DNA of 64,000 bases from an uncultured Alphaproteobacteria bacterium (GTDB lineage: Bacteria > Pseudomonadota > Alphaproteobacteria > RF32 > CAG-239), in assembly GCA_910585375.1 (NCBI GenBank), contig CAJUCZ010000008.1:1-64000 (forward strand), read 5' to 3'. Positions 25,951-32,865 of this stretch are shown one piece after another (the stretch's first letter is position 1; the number at the start of each line of letters is the position of its first letter). Under the pieces are notes generated by a model that was given only the letters and a program-made list of their open reading frames with translations, had not been told where the DNA came from and searched no databases. Position numbers and translations under genes: made by a program.

Positions 25951-27168
25951 CTAAGTCTTCAAATCAACCAGCAACTGCAACATTTCATCAGTTGTCGTAA
26001 AGGCGGAAGCATTAACGGAGTAGGCGCGTTGTACCACAATCATCTTGGAAAAAGATTCTTCAACGTTAGCGGTGGAGCTTTCCAAAGCTTCCGGCGTAAT
26101 CATGCCGTTACCGCCCAGATAATAGGCCTCGCCGCAATTGGCGTTAGCCTGAAACATGGTGTTTGAAACCGCTTCCAGATTGTCAGGCGCTTCGAATCCG
26201 ACCAGCGTCAGTTTGGCATAATTGACGGTCTTTTCATTGGTGTATTTTCCTTTGAGCACGCCGTCATCGTCAAAATAACAGGAAACAAATTTCCCGCTCG
26301 GATAACCATTCTGCGAAACGCTGGTAATCTGGTTGCTGCCGTCATACTGCGTCATTTTGGAAATGTCAATGTTAATGGCGTTGGCGCCGCCGCCGGCCTC
26401 TTCGTTCCATTGAATACCGATGTCCAAAGACTTGGGCGATACCACGCCGCCTTTGTCGTTAAAAACGACTTCAACCGGCCCGCCGGTAACGGTGCCGCCG
26501 TCTTCCATAACAAAATCAACAGACCAGGTGTTGGCCTTGCCTTCGACCTTGCTGAAAATCATGTTCATGTTTCTGCCGTCATTGTTAGGGCCATACACGG
26601 TCAGGCCGTAAGCATTGCTGGGCTCGTTGGCCGAAACGTTGGCGACAACGTCCATTTTGGATGTCGGGTTGGAGGGCATTGTTTCTTGCGGATCAATGGT
26701 GATGTCATCCGGATTGGCCGCAAAAGTTCCGTCCCCGTTGGCCTTAAAACCCTGAACCTTATAACCGTTCGGTGAAATCAGGTAAGTCGTGCCGTCCATT
26801 GTACGTGTTTCAAAGTTGCCGGCTCTGGTATAATAGGAATGGCCGCCGGAATCTTTTGTTAAAAAGAAAGCGTTTCCGGTGCTGTTGATGGCAACGTCAA
26901 AAGTCTGTCCGGTTGATTTGATAATACCCATGGAGGTCACATAAGTTCTGTCATAAGCGGCCACGCCTGTAATATCCGCACGGGAAGAAGAAAGGCCGGA
27001 ATTGTTCCCTTTTACCACGGGTTGTGAGCCGAGCAGTGTCTGAAACAGGGTTTCCTGCTTTTTATACCCGACGGTATTGATATTGGCAATATTTGTGCTC
27101 ACGGTCGACATGGCATGAGAATGGGCTTCCATACCGGTGACAGAGGGATAAAATATGCTTAAAGCCAT
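25951..27168 (-). CDS. Flagellar hook-type protein (FlgE/FlgF paralogue)
   Basis: A 405-residue member of the flagellar rod/hook family. The N-terminal heptad region has the motif STVSTNIANINTVGYKKQETLFQTLL, then DVAINSTGNAFFLTK, the Flg_bb central domain (YYTRAGNFETRTMDGTTYLISPNGYKVQGF), a hook-specific middle, and the C-terminal VEESFSKMIVVQRAYSVNASAFTTTDEMLQLL. The size equals enterobacterial FlgE, while a second, longer FlgE (739 aa) is encoded 3 kb away on the other strand. It is expressed from its own sigma-54 promoter facing the fliK promoter. It could be a second hook or hook-junction protein, or a proximal rod FlgF; I cannot decide from sequence. Confidence 0.82.
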   Translation of the reverse strand: MALSIFYPSVTGMEAHSHAMSTVSTNIANINTVGYKKQETLFQTLLGSQPVVKGNNSGLSSSRADITGVAAYDRTYVTSMGIIKSTGQTFDVAINSTGNAFFLTKDSGGHSYYTRAGNFETRTMDGTTYLISPNGYKVQGFKANGDGTFAANPDDITIDPQETMPSNPTSKMDVVANVSANEPSNAYGLTVYGPNNDGRNMNMIFSKVEGKANTWSVDFVMEDGGTVTGGPVEVVFNDKGGVVSPKSLDIGIQWNEEAGGGANAINIDISKMTQYDGSNQITSVSQNGYPSGKFVSCYFDDDGVLKGKYTNEKTVNYAKLTLVGFEAPDNLEAVSNTMFQANANCGEAYYLGGNGMITPEALESSTANVEESFSKMIVVQRAYSVNASAFTTTDEMLQLLVDLKT

Positions 27169-27203
27169 CTTCTTTCTCCAAAATAAAATTTCTCCTTTTG
27201 ATA

Positions 27204-27219
27204 TGCAAATTTTGTGCCA
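27204..27219 (-). promoter_or_regulatory. Sigma-54 promoter of the minus-strand hook-protein gene
   Basis: TGGCACAAAATTTGCA on the minus strand is an exact TGGCAC-N5-TTGCA match, 36 bp before the ATG. It faces away from a second sigma-54 promoter 53 bp away. Confidence 0.88.
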
Positions 27220-27272
27220 TATAATTTTGCCCCGTTATAATATATAAAGTGCATTGTGTTTCTTTTATAGTT

Positions 27273-27288
27273 TGGCACGCTGTTTGCA
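27273..27288 (+). promoter_or_regulatory. Sigma-54 promoter of fliK-flgD-flgE
   Basis: TGGCACGCTGTTTGCA is a perfect TGGCACG-N4-TTGCA match, 39 bp upstream of the fliK ATG. The FlbD-like activator at 36.7 kb is the obvious candidate regulator. Confidence 0.9.
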
Positions 27289-27327
27289 TTAAAGAACCTA
27301 AAGTTAATTTTTGCAGAGGCTATCGGT

Positions 27328-28989
27328 ATGGAAGTAAAAGATATTAATAAAGCGGCTTTGGCAATGTTGGCGCGCGGCAGCGCAGCTGCAATGGGCGGCG
27401 GCTTAGTCGGAGATGCTTTTTCCAGCTTGCTGGAAAGTAGGACGCAGACGCCGGATTTTTCCAGAGATGTGGAGCTTGCAGCCCAAGGTGATGCTAAGCC
27501 GGAAAAAATCGTAGAGACTAATAACGGTAATAAAAAAGACCCTGTAAAAACAGATAATGCAAAAGAGGATGTTTCTGTTCGGGAAGACAACGATTCTGAG
27601 CGGGTTGAAAGCAAAAATGCTTCTCGTGCGGAAGATGCACAGAAAGCTGATGAAAAAGAAGAACTCCCGTCCGATGAGGCAGATTTTGCCGAAGAAGAAA
27701 AGGACGATAGCCGCGTTGTTGAGGCAAATATCCTTCCTGATTTGTCTTTGCTTTTTGCCGAAACGGTTCGGCCTGTTGTTGAAGTTTCCGGAGAAGTGGT
27801 GTCTGCCGGGGCCGAAGTTGTTTCTAAAGTGCCTGTTGTCGCGTCTGAAGACCCGATAATGGCGGCGGAGGCTGAACCGGTCGCTGCACCGGTGGTCGGG
27901 ATGGCGGGAAGTGCCGTAAAGCCTGATGGTGCCGGAGAACTTGATATTTCTGCATTGCAGATGGTGCCGGAAGAGGCGGTTGTTGAGGTTGCGCCGGTCA
28001 TATTTGAAGATGTCAAAGCCAAGCCGGCCGGAAAAACGCAGCTTGCCAACGACGGTACCGATGCCGGGCAGCAAATGGTCGCTGAAGATATTCCGGCAGA
28101 AGAAGGCATTGCTGTTGAAAGTATGAAGTTTGGTGATAAAGAAATAAACTTGGATGTGACAATAGAAGATGACGGGGCGGATTTTTCCTACCGGAAAACA
28201 TCGGATCTTTCTGTTGCAAATATAGATGCGGAGAATGTTGCTGTCGATGAAGCTGCGGAAATTTCCAAATCTTTTGTTCAAACTTCAGAAAGTGCCAAAA
28301 GCCGTCCTCTGCCTTCGGCCGTTGAACAGCATACGCAGCCGCAGTCCCCAAATGTGCAGCCGCAAAATCCTGTTGCTGCACCGGTTGCCGGAGCTCAGGC
28401 AGTAAATAATGCCGATGTTGCTTTTGAGGCGGTGAAGGAAGCGGTAACGGAAGTCAGGGGAGTACAGATGGCGCAGGCTGCCGGCGGCAGCGAGTTCGTA
28501 AATGCTGCCCGCGCCAGAACGGCTGAACAGTTGAAATCTCCGGTAAATGATGCATATAAGGGAATGAGCCGCGAAGTAGCCGAGCAGGTAAAAGTTAATA
28601 TTACAAAATCAGCGGTTAAAGGCGTTGATAAAATTGACATCTCCTTAAGGCCGGAAGAGTTGGGGCATATTGAAATTAAAATGCATTTGGCCAAAAACGG
28701 CAAATTGCAGGCCGAAATCGTTGCCAGCCGTCCGGAAACGATGGAGATTTTACAAAAAGAAGCCCAAAATCTGCAAAAGTCTTTTGAGGATGCCGGCTTC
28801 CAAACTGATGAAAACAGCTTGAGTTTCAGCTGTCGGGAGGACAATGCCCAGTCCGGCCGTCAGGAGCAAAATTATGAAATGCGCCGTTTTATCGGCGAGG
28901 CATTGGATAATGATTTCAGCAACGATAACCTTTCCGGCTATGCAGAAAGCGGCTGGGACGGTCAGTCCGGATTAAACATTCGGGTTTAG
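27328..28989 (+). CDS. fliK: Flagellar hook-length control protein FliK
   Basis: The 553-residue protein has a long, acidic, Ala/Val/Glu-rich, probably disordered N-terminal ruler region (1-420). The conserved C-terminal Flg_hook domain contains KIDISLRPEELGHIEIKMHLAKNGKLQAEIVASRPETMEILQKE. FliK is a secreted ruler that switches FlhB export specificity when the hook is complete. It is first in a fliK-flgD-flgE transcript from a sigma-54 promoter. The N-terminal part is poorly conserved in the family, so the assignment rests on the C-terminus and gene order. Confidence 0.88.
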   Translation: MEVKDINKAALAMLARGSAAAMGGGLVGDAFSSLLESRTQTPDFSRDVELAAQGDAKPEKIVETNNGNKKDPVKTDNAKEDVSVREDNDSERVESKNASRAEDAQKADEKEELPSDEADFAEEEKDDSRVVEANILPDLSLLFAETVRPVVEVSGEVVSAGAEVVSKVPVVASEDPIMAAEAEPVAAPVVGMAGSAVKPDGAGELDISALQMVPEEAVVEVAPVIFEDVKAKPAGKTQLANDGTDAGQQMVAEDIPAEEGIAVESMKFGDKEINLDVTIEDDGADFSYRKTSDLSVANIDAENVAVDEAAEISKSFVQTSESAKSRPLPSAVEQHTQPQSPNVQPQNPVAAPVAGAQAVNNADVAFEAVKEAVTEVRGVQMAQAAGGSEFVNAARARTAEQLKSPVNDAYKGMSREVAEQVKVNITKSAVKGVDKIDISLRPEELGHIEIKMHLAKNGKLQAEIVASRPETMEILQKEAQNLQKSFEDAGFQTDENSLSFSCREDNAQSGRQEQNYEMRRFIGEALDNDFSNDNLSGYAESGWDGQSGLNIRV

Positions 28990-29007
28990 GCTAAAAGGAG
29001 AAAGAAA

Positions 29008-29784
29008 ATGAGTACGGATATCAGTTCGATTACGGGTTACGCTTCAAACAATGCGCAGACAAATGCGTCCAGCCAGCAGCTTTCGGCTGACATGAATACT
29101 TTTTTGCAGCTTTTAACCACGCAGTTGCAATATCAGGATCCGCTTGATCCTATGGATACGGCCGAGTTTACCAACCAGCTGGTTCAATATTCCAGTGTGG
29201 AGCAGGCTATCCAAACCAATAGCAAACTTGACACGCTTCTGCAGTTGAACGTGTCCAACCTCGGGGCGCAGGCAGTCTCTTATATTGGTAAGACGGTTCA
29301 GGTTCTGGGCGATGTCATGCCGTTGGAAAACGGTAAGGCCAAAGCGGCTTATACTCTGGATAAAGATGTTGAGAGCGTAACGATTACCGTCAAGGATATG
29401 AACGGCAAGGTTGTTTATTCCGAAACCGGCGAAACCGGCAAGGGAACACACGAATTTACTTGGGACGGCAAAGATTCAAACGGCAATCAGCTTCCTGACG
29501 GAGCGTACCAGATTGTAGTTGGCACGAAAGTTGCAAGTGGAGAAACACAGGCCAATGTAACGACAACAGTTTTCGGACGGGTCACCGGCATAGCAAGCGA
29601 TGATAAAAATGTTTATGTTGGATTGGGCGATGCTGTCACGGCTTATCTGGGCGATATTCTGACCATACGGGAAGATACGTACTTTGATAAGGATCCGGCG
29701 CCTGAGAAGCCGGATGAAACACCGGACGGCGGAACGGAAGAAAATCCCGATGGCGGAACAGAAAAGCCGGAAGAAACTGCCTAG
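29008..29784 (+). CDS. flgD: Flagellar basal-body rod modification / hook-cap protein FlgD
   Basis: FlgD caps the growing hook and is needed to assemble FlgE. The 258-residue protein has the N-terminal NTFLQLLTTQLQYQDPLDPMDTAEFTNQLVQYSSVEQ signature, a central Tudor-like and FnIII-like domain (VTITVKDMNGKVV...GTHEFTWDGKDSNGNQLPDGAYQIVV), and an unusual Pro/Glu/Gly-rich C-terminal tail containing two related DGGTE segments. It lies 18 bp after fliK with an AAAGGAGA Shine-Dalgarno, and 42 bp before flgE. The tail is longer than in typical FlgD proteins. Confidence 0.93.
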   Translation: MSTDISSITGYASNNAQTNASSQQLSADMNTFLQLLTTQLQYQDPLDPMDTAEFTNQLVQYSSVEQAIQTNSKLDTLLQLNVSNLGAQAVSYIGKTVQVLGDVMPLENGKAKAAYTLDKDVESVTITVKDMNGKVVYSETGETGKGTHEFTWDGKDSNGNQLPDGAYQIVVGTKVASGETQANVTTTVFGRVTGIASDDKNVYVGLGDAVTAYLGDILTIREDTYFDKDPAPEKPDETPDGGTEENPDGGTEKPEETA

Positions 29785-29826
29785 TCGGCAAAATTATTAA
29801 AGAAGAGATGCTTTAGGAGAAAAGAA

Positions 29827-32046
29827 ATGAGTTTATTTGGTGCATTACAGTCAGGTATTTCGGGATTGGCGGCTCAGTCTACCGCGATGGGCGCAATTTC
29901 TGACAATATCGTTAATGTAAACACTGTGGGGTATAAGAATAATACCACATCCTTTCAGACTTTGGTTACCAAACAGACCTCAAGTTCATATTATTCCCCC
30001 GGAGGCGTGCAGCCGGTATCGAAACAGGGCGTAAATGTTCAGGGTTTGCTGGCTTCCAATTCGTCGTCAACGGCTTTGGCCATCAGCGGCAACGGCTATT
30101 TTGTTGTCAATCAGGCAGCCAATCCGGGTGAGGGTGATTTGTGGGCTTATACCCGTGCCGGAGATTTCAATATTGATGAAAACGGCTATCTGAAAAATAC
30201 CGGCGGTTTTTACGCTCAGGGCTGGTCATTGTTGCCTTGGGACGGAAATCCCCAGGCCAGCACGGTTAATGTTAACGGCATTACATACATGAAGGCTTAC
30301 TACGCCAGTGACGGCAGTACCGTTTATATTAATGACAATATTATTGATCCGAGAAACTTAAAGCCGGTCAATCTGTCAACCATCGGCGGTACGGCCACGG
30401 CTACCAAACAAATCAGCTTTGGCGCCAACCTGCCGTCCAGTGATGAGATTTATAATGCCACCACCGGTACCGGCGGCAAACACAAGGTTTCGGCTTTGAT
30501 TTATGACAGCCTGGGCAATGCCAGCAATATGAGCCTGAACTATTATAAGACCAGTGCAAACGGTTGGAGTATGACAACTTCTGTTCCGAGCGGCGCGTCC
30601 AACGTCAGCCTGCATACGGAAATCCGCGGTCAGGATCAGGTTTATGCCGCTGCCGGCCAACTGGAATTCACGTCTATTCCGGAAACCGGTTCTGTTATCA
30701 GCATCACGACCAACGGAACAACTTATAACTTCCAGTTTGGTAACGGTACATTGACTGATGCCGGTATGGCCGGAACCAACATCGGCGTTGATATTACTTC
30801 TGCGGTTTCCGTCGCTGAATTCTCTGAAATTTTTGCAACGGCATTGAAGGACAATCTGCCGGACGGCGACCGTTTTTCCGTTCAGAGCAACGGTATCGGT
30901 ATTACCCAGTCAACTACAGGCGATGCCTTGCGCATTGATGCCAGCCGGGCGTTGTCCTGTGTTCAGAGTTCTTCAAATCCGAATGAACTGACAGGGATTC
31001 CGAGGGGCGTCTTTACCGTGGACAAAGTCTCCGATATGCTGACCAACGGTGCGGCTATCAACTTTACGTCAAGAACACCGGCCGACTATGTCGGCAAGAC
31101 TCTGAAAATTAACGGCGTCACGTTTGAATTTGTTAACGGCGGAGCTGCCACCGGCGGTAATGTCGCGGTTGACATCAGCGGTTTGGTTAACGGCGGCAAT
31201 GTTTCTCCGAATGATGTCGTCAGCAAGTTGGTTTCGGAAATTCAGGATGCCGATAACGGTATCGTAGAGCCGGGACGTTTTGTCGCCAGTGGTTCTACCT
31301 TGCAGATTTTGCCGACTTCAACCGGTCCGGATATCGAATTGGAGACAGATCTCGCCGGTATTGCCAACGGTCGTATCCGTAATGACGGTAAAAACTGGGA
31401 GAATCTGGGAGCCGGTCCGATAACAATCGCCAACGAGTTTATTGTTGACGAGCAGATTGAACAGGGCTCTATCGTACCGGCAGTCCGCTTTGACTCGCAA
31501 GGTACGCCGAAACAGTTTTATGTTTCCAGTATGGCAATAGAGTGGGCCAACGGAGCTCAGGATATGACAGGTGCCCAGAATGAGGGCTCGCGCATCGCCC
31601 TGAATATGGGTAATGTCGGAACCAATGACGGTTTGACCAATCTGTCCGGTGACTTCACCACCAACTATATTCGCCAGGACGGCGCAAAATTCGGAAGTTA
31701 TTCCGGCGTCAGCATTGATGAATCGGGTGTTGTAACCGCTTTGTTTGATAACGGCGAAACCCGCCCGATTGCCATCCTGCCGCTGGCAACTTTCTCCAAC
31801 CCGAACGGTTTGGAATCTCTGACCGGCAACTCTTGGATTGAAACAGACTATTCAGGACAGGCATTGCTGAAAAGAGCCGGAACCGACGGCGCCGGAGAAA
31901 TTTCTTCCAACGCTTTGGAAAATTCAACCGTTGACCTTGCAACAGAGTTTTCCAATATGATTGTAACCCAGCGGGCTTATTCGGCAGCAACCAAAATCAT
32001 TACCACCGCCGATGAAATGCTCGATGAATTAACCAGATTGACTTAG
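29827..32046 (+). CDS. flgE: Flagellar hook protein FlgE, large form
   Basis: FlgE polymerises into the universal joint between rod and filament. At 739 residues it is much longer than enterobacterial FlgE (about 400). The termini are canonical: FGALQSGISGLAAQSTAMGAISDNIVNVNTVGYKN at the start and LATEFSNMIVTQRAYSAATKIITTADEMLDELTRL at the end. The extra length is in the surface-exposed middle (about 270-560), rich in Thr, Gly, Ser and Asn, where SVISITTNGTTYNFQFGNG and KTLKINGVTFEFVNGG look like duplicated modules. It is last in the fliK-flgD-flgE operon and ends at a strong terminator. Confidence 0.92.
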   Translation: MSLFGALQSGISGLAAQSTAMGAISDNIVNVNTVGYKNNTTSFQTLVTKQTSSSYYSPGGVQPVSKQGVNVQGLLASNSSSTALAISGNGYFVVNQAANPGEGDLWAYTRAGDFNIDENGYLKNTGGFYAQGWSLLPWDGNPQASTVNVNGITYMKAYYASDGSTVYINDNIIDPRNLKPVNLSTIGGTATATKQISFGANLPSSDEIYNATTGTGGKHKVSALIYDSLGNASNMSLNYYKTSANGWSMTTSVPSGASNVSLHTEIRGQDQVYAAAGQLEFTSIPETGSVISITTNGTTYNFQFGNGTLTDAGMAGTNIGVDITSAVSVAEFSEIFATALKDNLPDGDRFSVQSNGIGITQSTTGDALRIDASRALSCVQSSSNPNELTGIPRGVFTVDKVSDMLTNGAAINFTSRTPADYVGKTLKINGVTFEFVNGGAATGGNVAVDISGLVNGGNVSPNDVVSKLVSEIQDADNGIVEPGRFVASGSTLQILPTSTGPDIELETDLAGIANGRIRNDGKNWENLGAGPITIANEFIVDEQIEQGSIVPAVRFDSQGTPKQFYVSSMAIEWANGAQDMTGAQNEGSRIALNMGNVGTNDGLTNLSGDFTTNYIRQDGAKFGSYSGVSIDESGVVTALFDNGETRPIAILPLATFSNPNGLESLTGNSWIETDYSGQALLKRAGTDGAGEISSNALENSTVDLATEFSNMIVTQRAYSAATKIITTADEMLDELTRLT

Positions 32047-32077
32047 TCTGATTAATTGCAAATTTTCCCCTAAAGTC

Positions 32078-32105
32078 AGCCCCGCTTTCCCCGCGGGGCT
32101 TTTTG
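32078..32105 (+). terminator. Intrinsic terminator of the fliK-flgD-flgE operon
   Basis: Perfect stem AGCCCCGC / GCGGGGCT with loop TTTCCCC followed by TTTTTG. Confidence 0.93.
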
Positions 32106-32146
32106 TGTTTTGTTCTCACACACTCTCTCACCTTCCAAAAATCCGC

Positions 32147-32174
32147 TTGCAAATTTTTGGTAATGCTTTATGAT
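32147..32174 (+). promoter_or_regulatory. Promoter of leader-RNA cassette A
   Basis: TTGCAA, 16-bp spacer, TATGAT. The same -35, the same spacer and a matching -10 occur at cassette B on the other strand. The match continues upstream of the -35 (AAAATCCGC), which suggests a shared upstream site as well. Confidence 0.7.
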
Positions 32175-32179
32175 AATAC

Positions 32180-32345
32180 CCGCAGTCCGGAGACTGACTG
32201 TGGTGCTTCAAAAACATCTCACAAAAATAATCCGCTTCAGGCGGAGTGCCTAAAATAAGCCGCTTAGCGGACGAATAATGGCAGCTGTTTTTTTGTGCAG
32301 TTTTTGAGCTCCGCCACCCTTTATCGGGTGGTTTTGTTTTAACAA
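32180..32345 (+). ncRNA. Structured leader RNA A (candidate new family) before an XRE-like gene
   Basis: From the predicted start the RNA has these elements. Hairpin 1: CGCAGTC / GACTGTG, 32181-32202. TCAAAAAC at 32208-32215 pairs with GTTTTTGA at 32300-32307 as a long-range helix. Inside it are hairpin 2 (TCCGC / GCGGA, 32231-32245) and hairpin 3 (CCGC-TTA-GCGG, 32260-32270) followed by ACGAATA. A terminator follows: CCACCC / GGGTGG, then TTTTGTTTT, ending at 32340. The GAGCTCC before the terminator can also pair with GGAGC at the downstream ribosome binding site. Cassette B has all of these with different but still complementary stem bases. It could be a transcription attenuator, a riboswitch-like sensor, or an sRNA with readthrough. 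Confidence 0.75.
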
Positions 32346-32364
32346 AATAGTGGAGCGAAAATAA

Positions 32365-32625
32365 ATGTTATCAAGAAAATATAGAAAAGAGTGGTATAAG
32401 ACCTTCCGGAGTTATTGTAATAAAGAATTAAACCGGATGATGACGGAACAGGGCTTAACAAGTACGGAACTGGCGGATCATATAGATTTTTTTGAAGGTC
32501 GGATAGAAAAATTAAAAAGAAATACCAGCCATGTGAGAATGGAAGAATATGTGTATCTGTTTTCATTTCTGGATAAGGTATTTGAAATAAAACTTGTCGA
32601 CGCCAAAGATTATCCTTGGCAGTAA
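32365..32625 (+). CDS. Small XRE-like helix-turn-helix protein (cassette A)
   Basis: The 86-residue basic protein has a pattern close to XRE-family HTH domains: ELNRMMTEQGLTSTELADHI, then RIEKLKRNTSHVRMEEYVYLFSFLDKVFEIKL. It aligns over its length with the 81-residue protein at 49721-49966: shared MLS, RK.W.K, EL.R.M.E.G, KR, and DKV..I...DA. GGAG lies nine bases before the ATG. It follows the structured leader and terminator, so expression probably depends on readthrough or antitermination. A DNA-binding or RNA-binding regulator is likely; its target is unknown. It is inserted between flgE and fliF but is not a known flagellar gene. Confidence 0.72.
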   Translation: MLSRKYRKEWYKTFRSYCNKELNRMMTEQGLTSTELADHIDFFEGRIEKLKRNTSHVRMEEYVYLFSFLDKVFEIKLVDAKDYPWQ

Positions 32626-32627
32626 CA

Positions 32628-32662
32628 AAAAAGCGGGATTGATCTCCCGCTTTTTTATTTTT
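32628..32662 (+). terminator. Intrinsic terminator of cassette A
   Basis: AAAAAAGCGGGA / TCCCGCTTTTTT stem with loop TTGATC directly after the stop codon. Confidence 0.92.
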
Positions 32663-32703
32663 TCTGTTCAAAGCAGAAACTCTATCACACTTCCTCCGTA
32701 GCA

Positions 32704-32775
32704 CCGCAGGTCACAGGGCACCGTACAAACTGACGCCACACCCGGCGGGTGTGACCTCCCGACCCTGTGGATAGG
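32704..32775. other. Non-coding inverted-repeat element upstream of fliF
   Basis: Outer stem CACAGGG (32712-32718) / CCCTGTG (32763-32769) encloses a strong inner hairpin CACACCC-GGC-GGGTGTG (32737-32753). The block TGACGCC-CACCCG-GGGTG recurs, with small changes, in each unit of the ffh-leader repeats near 57254-57275, so this may be a dispersed element of the genome. No coding sequence covers it. Confidence 0.5.
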
Positions 32776-32865
32776 TTAAAATAATAATTTTCAAAAAATA
32801 AAATTGGATTAATTATAAACGCAGGGGAATATATTTATTCATCATTTAATAGATTGGGGAATCTA

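Noticed and set aside
32180..32345. 6S RNA
   Set aside because: Length is similar, but the element has several small hairpins instead of one long interrupted helix with a central bubble, exists in two copies, and precedes an XRE-like gene.
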